DNA of 64,000 bases from Spirochaetaceae bacterium UBA5556 (GTDB lineage: Bacteria > Spirochaetota > Spirochaetia > Treponematales > Rectinemataceae). Location of the stretch: assembly GCA_002425765.1 (NCBI GenBank), contig DIMW01000011.1:1-64000 (forward strand), written 5' to 3'. The notes under the pieces were generated by a model. That model was not told the DNA's origin. It was given only the letters and a program-made list of their open reading frames with translations, and did no database searches. Both the position numbers and the translations under genes were made by a program. Positions 7,862 through 14,844 of this stretch are shown piece by piece (within the stretch, counting starts at the first letter, position 1; each line of letters begins with the position of its first letter).

Positions 7862-9319
7862 ATGGCAGAGAAAATCACCGCCCGTGAAGTTGATTATTCG
7901 CAATGGTATATCGACATCATCCTGAACGCAAAACTGGCAGATTATTCGCCTGTCAAGGGCAGTATGGTGATACGCCCGCGCGGCTACGCGATCTGGGAAA
8001 AAATCCGCGATGAATTCGACCGGCGGTTCAAGGAAACCGGCCATGAAAACGCCTATTTCCCCCTCCTTATTCCTATGAGCTTTCTCAAAAAAGAGGCTGA
8101 GCACGTCGAAGGCTTCGCGCCTGAACTCGCGGTGGTGACGCACGGTGGCGGCGAAGAACTGGAGGAGCCCTACTGTATTCGCCCCACAAGCGAGACCATC
8201 ATCTGGGCCATGTACCGCAATTGGATTCAGTCCTGGCGGGATCTGCCTCTCCTCATCAATCAGTGGGCAAACGTGATGCGCTGGGAAAAACGCACACGCC
8301 TTTTCCTCCGCACCTCGGAATTTCTCTGGCAGGAAGGGCATACCGCGCATGAAACCGAAAAAGAGGCACGCGAGGAGACACTGCGCATGCTCGAAGTGTA
8401 CCGCGATGTGGTCGAGCGCTATCTCGCGGTGCCCGTTGTTCCGGGCATGAAGAGCGAGAGCGAAAAATTCGCGGGCGCGGTCGACACCTACACGATCGAG
8501 GCGATGATGCAGGACAAGAAGGCGCTGCAGGCGGGCACGAGCCATTTCCTCGGCCAGAACTTCGCCCACGCCTTCGACGTGCAGTTCCAGAACAGGCAGG
8601 GCGAGCTCGATTATGTCTGGGCGACGAGCTGGGGCGTCTCCACGCGGCTCATCGGCGCGGTCATCATGACGCATTCGGACGACAAAGGCCTTGTGCTTCC
8701 GCCAGCACTCTCGCCCGAAGACGCGGTGATCATTCCCATTTATCGGAATGACACGAAGGCTGCGGTGACGGCTTACGCCGAAAAAGTGCAGGCCGAGCTC
8801 AAAGCTGCGGGATTCAAAGCCGTGCTCGACATCGACGACTCTTCGAGCCCCGGCTGGAAATTCGCGGAGTGGGAGATGCGCGGCACGCCGGTGCGCATCG
8901 AAATCGGACCCCGCGACATGCAGTCGAACCAAGTCGTCATGGTGCGAAGAGATACGGGCGAGAAGCTCTTTGTCCCCGAAGGGGAGGCCCCCGCAAAACT
9001 TAAGCAACTGCAGACGCTCATCCAGAGTTCTCTGTTCGAGCGGGCAAAGGCGTTCCGCGACGAGAATACCGTGCCCGTGTCGGATCTGGCCGGTCTCATC
9101 GAATTCTTCGGCGTGGAGACCGCCGGCACGACGGGCGCGAAAGGCGGCTTCGCCGAGGCACTGTGGTGCGGCTCCTCCGAATGCGAAGCGCTGTTCAAAG
9201 AGAAGACCAAGGCGACGCTGCGATGCCTGCCGCTCGGCAGACAGGAGCACATTGAGGGAAAATGCGCGATCTGCGGAGCCCCCGCCAGGCACCGTGCCAT
9301 TTTCGCTCGAAATTACTGA
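7862..9319 (+). CDS. proS: prolyl-tRNA synthetase, archaeal/eukaryotic type
   Basis: The 485-residue class II synthetase charges tRNA-Pro. It has motif 2 with 'RWEKRTRLFLRTSEFLWQEGHTAHE' and the preceding 'YCIRPTSETIIW', followed by an anticodon-binding domain with 'VLDIDDSSSPGWKFAEWEMRGTPVRIEIGPRD'. A C-terminal zinc-like domain holds 'CGSSECEALF' and 'CAICGAPA' and ends in '..FARNY'. The lack of the bacterial editing insertion and the terminal Tyr mark the archaeal/eukaryotic subtype, which is also found in Borrelia and other spirochaetes. It has its own promoter and is closed by a strong terminator. Confidence 0.95.
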   Translation: MAEKITAREVDYSQWYIDIILNAKLADYSPVKGSMVIRPRGYAIWEKIRDEFDRRFKETGHENAYFPLLIPMSFLKKEAEHVEGFAPELAVVTHGGGEELEEPYCIRPTSETIIWAMYRNWIQSWRDLPLLINQWANVMRWEKRTRLFLRTSEFLWQEGHTAHETEKEAREETLRMLEVYRDVVERYLAVPVVPGMKSESEKFAGAVDTYTIEAMMQDKKALQAGTSHFLGQNFAHAFDVQFQNRQGELDYVWATSWGVSTRLIGAVIMTHSDDKGLVLPPALSPEDAVIIPIYRNDTKAAVTAYAEKVQAELKAAGFKAVLDIDDSSSPGWKFAEWEMRGTPVRIEIGPRDMQSNQVVMVRRDTGEKLFVPEGEAPAKLKQLQTLIQSSLFERAKAFRDENTVPVSDLAGLIEFFGVETAGTTGAKGGFAEALWCGSSECEALFKEKTKATLRCLPLGRQEHIEGKCAICGAPARHRAIFARNY

Positions 9320-9332
9320 AATTACTAAAACG

Positions 9333-9369
9333 AAAGCGCGGCCCGGCGTTTTGCCGGGCCGCGCTTTTT
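9333..9369. terminator. strong bidirectional rho-independent terminator
   Basis: A 15-bp perfect stem pairs 9333-9347 with 9353-9367 around the loop GTTTT, and T-rich tails lie on both strands. It serves proS on the plus strand and the minus-strand ECF locus that ends at 9389. Confidence 0.93.
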
Positions 9370-9388
9370 CACACATTACCGCTCGCCA

Positions 9389-9781
9389 TTACAGGCCACC
9401 GCTCGACGAGCTCTCCCAAAGGTCCTGCACGAAGAGATTTACCGCGGTGCTCGGCGACGAGGCGAGCACCACCTGGCTCTGCTGTCCGCTCGAAGTGCCG
9501 ATGTTCACCGTGGACTGGACAGACGAAGCGCTCGTCGACCAGGAATCGATGAGCGCGACATCCCTCGAGGACTGGCTGTGCCAATAGATGCCGACCCAAA
9601 AACTCGCCGCCGCGGCGACCGCCATCACGGCCGCCGAAAAAGCGAAACGGCGCACCTTGCGCGGACGCTGTTCGGCCTTCCGGTACACCTGCGCGAAATC
9701 GGGAAAAGAAGGCGCCGACGTCATGGCCGCGTCTTTCAGCGCAGCTTTGAGATCGATTGTTTTCTTTTCAGCTGAGCTCAT
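9389..9781 (-). CDS. small single-pass membrane protein, putative anti-sigma factor (CnrY-like layout)
   Basis: The 130-residue protein has a charged cytoplasmic N-terminus (about 1-46), one membrane span (about 47-66, 'FAFSAAVMAVAAAASFWVGIYW') and a Ser/Gln-rich extracytoplasmic tail. It overlaps the 3' end of the ECF sigma gene by 14 bp, the usual coupling of a sigma factor with its antagonist. There is no zinc-finger motif, so it would be a short CnrY-type rather than a ZAS-type anti-sigma. This role is inferred from position and topology only; no direct homology is recognised. Confidence 0.5.
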   Translation of the reverse strand: MSSAEKKTIDLKAALKDAAMTSAPSFPDFAQVYRKAEQRPRKVRRFAFSAAVMAVAAAASFWVGIYWHSQSSRDVALIDSWSTSASSVQSTVNIGTSSGQQSQVVLASSPSTAVNLFVQDLWESSSSGGL

Positions 9782-10445
9782 ATCCCATCTCCCTGAGCAA
9801 CATGCCCACTTTGTCCCGTGCGCGGAACAATCTCGATTTCACTGTGCCAAGAGGCAAATCGTACATGACTCCAAGTTCGGAAAGCCCCTTGCCCTCAACC
9901 TCGTGAAGATAGAGCATCGAACGATCCACCGGTTCAAGCTGCTGCATGGCAGCGGTGAGCATCTTGTTCGCCTCTTCGCGAAGCACGTTCGTTTCGCCCG
10001 TCGCGTGCGGGCTCTCCAGTGAGAGCGACTCAAATTCCTCCACCTGCACATTGCGCGCGTGATGGCGGGCGTGGGTGCGCATCACATCGGCGCTCGTCGT
10101 CCGGCAGATGCCGTAGAGATACGCGCCAAGGGGGCCCTCTTTTCGCCATCGCGGCAGCGCCTTGTATATCCTGATGAGCGATTCCTGCGCCGCCTCTTCG
10201 GCGAGCTCGGGGTCGAAGGCGACAAAGGCGGCACAGTAGCCGCGGATGCGGTCCCACCAGCGCCACATGAGTCGCTCGAACGCGCCTTTGTCGCCTCTGG
10301 CGGCATTCGCCGCAAGCGCAAGGTCGAGGGGATCGTCACCCATGGCGGAGGACTGCGCCGCTTCCTGGGAGACGGCCGACGGAAGACGGTCGGATTCCTT
10401 TTTTCCTGTGCTCATTGCCCGCACCAATATTTCATCGCTGATCAT
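9768..10445 (-). CDS. ECF RNA polymerase sigma factor (second of two in the locus)
   Basis: The 225-residue protein contains sigma region 2 (about 56-126, 'WDRIRGYCAAFVAFDPELAEEAAQESLIRIYKALPRW') and region 4 (about 163-217, 'LEPVDRSMLYLHEVEGKGLSELGVMYDLPLGTVKSRLFRARDKV'). No region 1 or 3 is present, as expected for the ECF group. A 40-residue extension precedes region 2; the start could instead be Met11 (10415). It follows a Spy-like gene by 26 bp and overlaps a small membrane protein, so a sensor - sigma - anti-sigma unit like cnrYXH is suggested. Target promoters are unknown. Confidence 0.9.
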   Translation of the reverse strand: MISDEILVRAMSTGKKESDRLPSAVSQEAAQSSAMGDDPLDLALAANAARGDKGAFERLMWRWWDRIRGYCAAFVAFDPELAEEAAQESLIRIYKALPRWRKEGPLGAYLYGICRTTSADVMRTHARHHARNVQVEEFESLSLESPHATGETNVLREEANKMLTAAMQQLEPVDRSMLYLHEVEGKGLSELGVMYDLPLGTVKSRLFRARDKVGMLLREMGYELS

Positions 10446-10471
10446 AATATAATGCTTTTGACCCCCGAACC

Positions 10472-11011
10472 TTACATCACCCGCCGCAATATGGCCAGAA
10501 GCCTGCCATAGCGGTCCGCTTCCTGGGAACTGAAACCCTTTGCGCTGAAAGAATCCGAAAATTTGCCCATCTTCTCCGACATTCTGGCTTCGCGGACCAG
10601 GAACAGAATCGACTGCCAGCGTTCCTCACCAAATATTTTGCGAATCGCCACTTGCCGCTCAATCTGAATTATCCTCACCGTCTTTTCATTGACAAGACTC
10701 TTCGATATCGCCTCCTCGATCGCCCTCATATCGGGATTGGGATCGAGCAGCATGTTCGCGACCTGAGTCTGATAGATTCTGATTTCGTTCTGGGCTTTCT
10801 CAAGTTCGAGCTCCCGCGATCCAAGTATCTTATCAAGTTTATCCAGATCATCATCGGTGAGGTTCAAACTGCGAAACCATTCCCGTACCGCCCCAGGGCC
10901 CATCACTCCCTGGTTCCCCATCCCCATGCCCGGCCCCCCCTGTGCGCTCACAAAGGCGGCGCCGGCAATCAAAAACAGCAGGGCCAGCATTTTGCCCCGA
11001 TTCAATTTCAT
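10472..11011 (-). CDS. periplasmic Spy/CnrX-like helical protein
   Basis: The 179-residue protein starts with a signal peptide (residues 1-23, cleavage after VSA). A Gly/Met-rich stretch follows, then a long helical domain (about 45-165, 'LTDDDLDKLDKILGSRELELEKAQNEIRIYQTQVANMLLDPNPDMRAIEEAISK'). That is the layout of the Spy/CpxP/CnrX 'heavy-metal resistance' family: periplasmic chaperones or metal sensors. GGAGG stands 5 nt before the start at 11011. It lies directly upstream of the second ECF sigma gene, so it may be its periplasmic sensor, as CnrX is for CnrH. Family membership is inferred from architecture, not a database match. Confidence 0.6.
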   Translation of the reverse strand: MKLNRGKMLALLFLIAGAAFVSAQGGPGMGMGNQGVMGPGAVREWFRSLNLTDDDLDKLDKILGSRELELEKAQNEIRIYQTQVANMLLDPNPDMRAIEEAISKSLVNEKTVRIIQIERQVAIRKIFGEERWQSILFLVREARMSEKMGKFSDSFSAKGFSSQEADRYGRLLAILRRVM

Positions 11012-11088
11012 CAGAATCCTCCGATCTCTCTATTTATTTGTCGTTCGTTGCGGCATACAGGTTTCAAAATTATACCACAATGACAAAC

Positions 11089-11122
11089 AAAAAAGCCGCC
11101 CGGCGTTGGCGCCCGGACGGCT
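11089..11122 (-). terminator. rho-independent terminator splitting the ECF locus
   Basis: On the minus strand 11122-11110 pairs with 11105-11094 (12 bp with one bulged G, loop CCAA), followed by six T (11094-11089). It lies 29 bp after the 202-residue Spy-like gene, so the downstream Spy-like/sigma/anti-sigma unit probably has its own promoter between 11012 and 11088. Confidence 0.8.
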
Positions 11123-11150
11123 CTCATCAAAAATCCACAGGAGACTACGC

Positions 11151-11759
11151 TTACTGGTTCGCCTGGAAGATCTTGTTGACCTCGATGATGCTGTCCGCGC
11201 GGATCTCCTGAATCTGCTTCTGCAGATCGGAAATCTTCGAGATCGACTCATCGACTTTCGCTTTGTCGGGAGACGCGCTCCAGAGCAGATTGTTCAGCAG
11301 AAGCCTCTCGGAACGGACCTCGTTCTGCAAGGGCAGAATCTGCGATGCTGCATCCTGAACGATTTTCTCCACTTTGGCCTTGTCCTCAGCCGAGAGCTTC
11401 TGGTACTGGTAATAGGAGAATGCCTCGAAACCGGACTGACCTCTCATACCTGTCGGCCCCATCATTGGGCCTTGCGGCATCTGAGGCCCCTGCGCTCCTT
11501 GAGGTCCAATAAAACCACGCTGAGAATTCATGTGGCCACCGCCTCTCTGTTGCCCATTGCCATAAGGGCCAAAGCCGGGGACGGCCTGATTCTCGTTCTG
11601 GTATCCATACCAATACCAGTAATTATATCCATACCCCGGGGTTACAGCACCAGGACCCACATTTCCTCCGCCGAAACCCTGCGCGAACGCGCCAGCGGTC
11701 GCGGCGAGGAGCATAGCGCCCGCCATCAGAAGCACAATCGCCTTTCTTGATGTTCTCAT
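11151..11759 (-). CDS. periplasmic Spy/CnrX-like protein with Gly/Pro/Tyr-rich N-terminal region
   Basis: The 202-residue protein has a signal peptide (about 1-27, ending 'AGAFAQG'). A 75-residue low-complexity region rich in Gly, Tyr, Pro and Gln ('GYGYNYWYWYGYQ', 'GPQGAQGPQMPQGPMMGP') follows, then a helical Spy-like domain (about 110-202, 'LSAEDKAKVEKIVQDAASQILPLQNEVRSERLLLNNLLW'). The start at 11759 is chosen for GGGAGGAAGG just upstream. Its helical domain has the same spacing as that of the neighbour at 10472-11011, so the two are probably diverged paralogues. A collagen-like or surface-exposed role for the N-terminal tract is speculative. Confidence 0.6.
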   Translation of the reverse strand: MRTSRKAIVLLMAGAMLLAATAGAFAQGFGGGNVGPGAVTPGYGYNYWYWYGYQNENQAVPGFGPYGNGQQRGGGHMNSQRGFIGPQGAQGPQMPQGPMMGPTGMRGQSGFEAFSYYQYQKLSAEDKAKVEKIVQDAASQILPLQNEVRSERLLLNNLLWSASPDKAKVDESISKISDLQKQIQEIRADSIIEVNKIFQANQ

Positions 11760-11850
11760 ATCCTTCCTCCCTTGAAGGTTTTTGTTGTTCATCTAAAAGT
11801 CGCAGGAAGGAGGAATTCGGTTTCATGAAAACGCTAAAGGTTATATTCTT

Positions 11851-12660
11851 TCATTTTTTGCCGTGGCCACTCTGATTGCCCTGCCCTCCGGATTCGGATT
11901 TCCCAGACTGGGATTTCCCCGAACTGCCTTGGCCTTCGGCATTCTGAGAGGCGTCGCCCTGGTTCTTTTTCCCCGAGAGAGAAGCGTTTTCGAGCGCTTT
12001 TGATACGGCCTCCGCGGCACTGTGGCCGGCCGAAGTAAATTCCTCAATCGAGACCAGAATCGAATCAAAGCTGTTTTCGTCAAGGTCGCTCGCGATGAGC
12101 GCGGAGGCAAGTCGCAGACGATCCTGTTCACCGAGGCCGAACCGGGCCTTTGCGCTTGTCACGACCGAAAGCGCCGCCAGCGCGCGCGTAGTCGCCTTCG
12201 GTTTAGTGCCGTTCTTCGCGACAGCCTCTTCAAGCGCATTTTGCACCTCTGCTTCCGTAAGGCCCGCCCTTATAAAAATAAGCATCTGTTCTAAAGTCGA
12301 AGAGGCAGTATTCCTGTTCGAGGAGAAAATGCCATGTGCCCGGAGTATAGCGGTAAGCCGAACGACGCGCTGCATATCCACTCTCAAGGAAGCGACAAGA
12401 ATTTCCGGATTCACCTGTTTCCGCGCCCCTTCCTCCAGGCGAGTGGCCAATATCGAATCGGAAAGGCCCAGTTTTTCGAGCTGCTGAACCATCGTTTTGA
12501 CTTCCGGGGCTATCGTCCCATACACAGCCAGGTTCGGAGGCTTCGCCAACCATGCGGCGACAGCCTGGGCAAAAAGGACATGAGGAGCGCTGAGAATCAG
12601 CAACAGGGAAAAGAGCCGAATAGATTTATGCGTAAAGACTTTCGGTTTTGTTTTTTCCAT
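11851..12660 (-). CDS. secreted protein of unknown function with Gly/Ser/Lys-rich tail
   Basis: I do not recognise this 269-residue protein. It has an N-terminal signal peptide (about 1-32, cleavage after 'VLFAQA') and an Ala/Leu-rich helical body (about 45-225, with repeated short helices such as 'LEQMLIFIRAGLTEAEVQNALEEAV'). It ends in a low-complexity tail of Gly, Ser, Gln and Lys (about 232-269, finishing 'GQGNQSGHGKK'). It starts 3 bp after the anti-sigma gene, so it is translated with it. The divergent secreted protein at 14088 has a similar composition and tail. A scaffold or ligand-binding role in envelope sensing is only a guess. Confidence 0.6.
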   Translation of the reverse strand: MEKTKPKVFTHKSIRLFSLLLILSAPHVLFAQAVAAWLAKPPNLAVYGTIAPEVKTMVQQLEKLGLSDSILATRLEEGARKQVNPEILVASLRVDMQRVVRLTAILRAHGIFSSNRNTASSTLEQMLIFIRAGLTEAEVQNALEEAVAKNGTKPKATTRALAALSVVTSAKARFGLGEQDRLRLASALIASDLDENSFDSILVSIEEFTSAGHSAAEAVSKALENASLSGKKNQGDASQNAEGQGSSGKSQSGKSESGGQGNQSGHGKK

Positions 12661-12663
12661 TCT

Positions 12664-13317
12664 CTATAACCTTAAAAGGCTGCTTGAGCCACCGAAACCG
12701 TCGTCGACCCGCGCCGCCGCTTCAGGATCAGCGATCCATCTGTCGCCATCGATGACAAAGTTATAGACGTAAACCCGTCCTTTCTTGAGCGGCACCAGCA
12801 CTTCCCACATACCATCGGCGCCCGTTTTTTTAAGTACATAAGTCTCCGGGTTCCATGAGGTAAAATCGCCGGCGAGTTCTACGGTACTGGCTTCCGGGGC
12901 ATAGAGCGCGAATCTGACGCTGATGGTGTCCTTAGTTCTTGTGCCCAAATAAATACCCAGGCTCAAACCGAGAATGAATATCGCCGCGGCCGCCGCCACA
13001 AGCGCCGGCCTGGAACGGATTATGTGCGAGGGCCTTTTTCCCTTGCCTATCGTCTTCATCACGCCATCCGCAAACTCAGACGGCACCGAACCCCGTGCGC
13101 CCGACCGGCGCGCGGGTCCGACACCGGAATCGGCCGCGATATTCGCTTCGATATTCGCGTCTCGCTCGATAAGTGGCAGCAAGGCGCGAAATTCATGGGC
13201 GCAGGCCTCGCAATCGGCGAGATGCATGTGGAATTCGCCCAGAGAAGCGGGCGACATCCCGCGCTCACCCCGCTCCCACGCATCGACGAATGCTCGCGCT
13301 TCCATACAGTTCATCAT
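12664..13317 (-). CDS. zinc-type anti-sigma factor with C-terminal glycogen-binding-like (CBM48/AMPK-CBM) domain
   Basis: The 217-residue membrane protein has three parts. The N-terminus (about 1-50) carries the ZAS zinc-finger motif His32-x3-Cys36-x2-Cys39 typical of anti-sigma factors. A membrane span follows at about 103-125. The C-terminal domain (about 131-217) has the AMPK/isoamylase-N pattern: 'FALYAPEASTVELAGDFTSWNP', 'MWEVLVPLKKGRVYVYNFVIDG' and 'WIADP..A..DDGFGGSSSLL'. The ATG at 13317 overlaps the sigma stop as ATGA, a textbook sigma/anti-sigma coupling. The topology puts the carbohydrate-binding-like domain outside the cytoplasm, so it may gate the sigma factor in response to a glycan or envelope polymer. 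Confidence 0.82.
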   Translation of the reverse strand: MMNCMEARAFVDAWERGERGMSPASLGEFHMHLADCEACAHEFRALLPLIERDANIEANIAADSGVGPARRSGARGSVPSEFADGVMKTIGKGKRPSHIIRSRPALVAAAAAIFILGLSLGIYLGTRTKDTISVRFALYAPEASTVELAGDFTSWNPETYVLKKTGADGMWEVLVPLKKGRVYVYNFVIDGDRWIADPEAAARVDDGFGGSSSLLRL

Positions 13318-13964
13318 AGAGATATACCCCCCCGGGGCCGCTTCGGTTGCATATTTTCCCCTAAAACCTCGCGCAATTGCTTCCGCGCGCGAAAAAGCCT
13401 CGACTTGACAGCTTCCTGTCCGAGACACAGAACTTTCGCGGTCTCTTCGACCGAAAGCTGCGCGAAATAATACAGCTCTACCGGCCTTCTCATGTCCACG
13501 GGCAGAGAGGAGATGGCCTCACGCAGGGCCTGGAATTCAAATGCCCGCTCGGCCTCTCCCGCGGGGTCATCAGGCGGATTCGTCATCTCCTGTCTTACAA
13601 ACGCGGCCTCTCTCTGCTTCCTCGATGCAAAAAGTCTGATATGCGTACGCACATTGTTGGCGGCGATGGCGAAGAGCCAGGCAGAAAAACTTTCTCCTCT
13701 CTTGAAAGAGGCGAGCGACCTGTATGCCCGCACAAATACTTCCTGCGAGGCGTCCTGCGCGTCTTCTTCCGAACGCATGCGCATCCGGCAAAACGCGAGT
13801 ACCCGGGCGCTATATGTATTGACAAGAAATCGGTATGAATTCACATCACCGTCAAGTACCCGCGCGATAACGGAATCTTCGCGGTTCCTTTCCGCCGCCT
13901 CTTTCGTGCTGTCGGGCTCTGCGTGTCCCAGAGTATCCGCGTGGCCTTGCATGCCTAAAAGCAT
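13314..13964 (-). CDS. ECF RNA polymerase sigma factor (first of two in the locus)
   Basis: The 216-residue protein has sigma region 2 at about 43-113 ('YRFLVNTYSARVLAFCRMRMRSEEDAQDASQEVFVRAYRSLASFK' then 'FSAWLFAIAANNVRTHIR') and region 4 at about 147-200 ('ISSLPVDMRRPVELYYFAQLSVEETAKVLCLGQEAVKSRLFRARKQL'). It is translationally coupled (ATGA) to the zinc anti-sigma factor downstream. It heads the minus-strand cluster reaching to 9389. The region before it is shared with a divergent secreted-protein gene, which may be a target. The start at 13964 is preceded by GGGGAAG; Met5 is an alternative. Confidence 0.92.
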   Translation of the reverse strand: MLLGMQGHADTLGHAEPDSTKEAAERNREDSVIARVLDGDVNSYRFLVNTYSARVLAFCRMRMRSEEDAQDASQEVFVRAYRSLASFKRGESFSAWLFAIAANNVRTHIRLFASRKQREAAFVRQEMTNPPDDPAGEAERAFEFQALREAISSLPVDMRRPVELYYFAQLSVEETAKVLCLGQEAVKSRLFRARKQLREVLGENMQPKRPRGGISL

Positions 13965-14087
13965 AGTCTTCCCCGGCCCCTTTTTCCAGAATTATTTTTT
14001 CTCTTTTTTGCAACCGAAATGAGGGTCGCGCGGTATCCATTGTCAAACACATTATCATATACCCTACAAAAGGGGCGGAGGTTGCAT

Positions 14088-14630
14088 ATGATTTCAAGAC
14101 ATAAACCGGTGACGTTCGTTCTGCTGCTGATGCTCAGCCTGGGAGGCGTCTCCGGAGTCATTGCGCAGACGACTGATACTCCCATTGAAACGGATGGCTT
14201 GCAGAATGACATTACAACCGTGAACGCGGCGGCCGAGCTCGACCAGACAGCGCTTCTCATAAGACTCAGCGCGCAATTTCAGGTTGAGCTTGCGGTACTG
14301 GAAACCCTGAGCGCTCAGGGATATACCGCAGGTCAGATATGGCTCGCGCTCGAAATTTCACAGCAGACGGGCGCCGAGCTTTCGGTTTCAATAGCGCAGG
14401 CCGCGAGCATCGGCGGCGACGGCCACGGCTGGGGCGTACTTGCCCAGGCGCTGGGCATCAGTCCTGGTTCGCCAGAGTTTCTGGCGCTCAAAGAACAGAT
14501 GAGGAACCGTACACGGACTATGGCTTCAGACATCGCCAAAGAGCATGGAAAGAGCCTGGATAATTCTGACAGGGGCTCCATGGGAAAGGACGATTCCAGA
14601 GGCAACGGCGGCCAAAACGGTAAGTATTGA
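14088..14630 (+). CDS. secreted protein of unknown function, divergent from the ECF locus
   Basis: The 180-residue protein has a signal peptide (about 1-27, ending 'GVIAQ') and a helical body with 'LLIRLSAQFQVELAVLETLSAQGYTAGQIWLALEIS'. A short motif 'GHGWGVLAQALGISPGSPEF' follows near residue 122, then a polar tail ending 'SRGNGGQNGKY'. The GWG..A..LG..PG motif is one I associate with small uncharacterised secreted bacterial proteins; no function is known to me. The start at 14088 follows GGAGG. Divergence from the ECF sigma gene and a tail like that of the 269-residue protein at 11851-12660 suggest it belongs to the same regulon. Its stop lies in a 10-bp tandem repeat. Confidence 0.65.
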   Translation: MISRHKPVTFVLLLMLSLGGVSGVIAQTTDTPIETDGLQNDITTVNAAAELDQTALLIRLSAQFQVELAVLETLSAQGYTAGQIWLALEISQQTGAELSVSIAQAASIGGDGHGWGVLAQALGISPGSPEFLALKEQMRNRTRTMASDIAKEHGKSLDNSDRGSMGKDDSRGNGGQNGKY

Positions 14631-14654
14631 CGCGTATTGGCGCGTATTGGCGCC
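14625..14654 (+). repeat. three imperfect 10-bp tandem repeats over a stop codon
   Basis: TATTGACGCG, TATTGGCGCG and TATTGGCGCC follow each other directly. The first copy contains the stop codon of the secreted-protein gene; loss of its A would extend the frame. Confidence 0.7.
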
Positions 14655-14681
14655 GGTTTTACTGTCCTCGAGTGCCTATCC

Positions 14682-14709
14682 AAAAGGCTCACTACGGTGA
14701 GCCTTTTTT
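14682..14709 (+). terminator. rho-independent terminator
   Basis: An 11-bp stem (14682-14692 with 14697-14707) with tetraloop TACG and a T-run ends the divergent secreted-protein transcript. Confidence 0.92.
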
Positions 14710-14844
14710 CATACACGGTACGGACTCTTTCCTTGGCCGCCCCGAATTATTACTCTATATCTTAAGAAAAAAGAGAGCCAGGAGAAAAACCGGGCGCGGG
14801 CCGGATTCTCCCTCTCCGAAACCGCCGCAAAACAGGAGTCTCGC

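Noticed and set aside
7847..9376. 509-codon open frame opposite proS
   Set aside because: proS is certain on the plus strand. The antisense translation is compositionally odd and without motifs.
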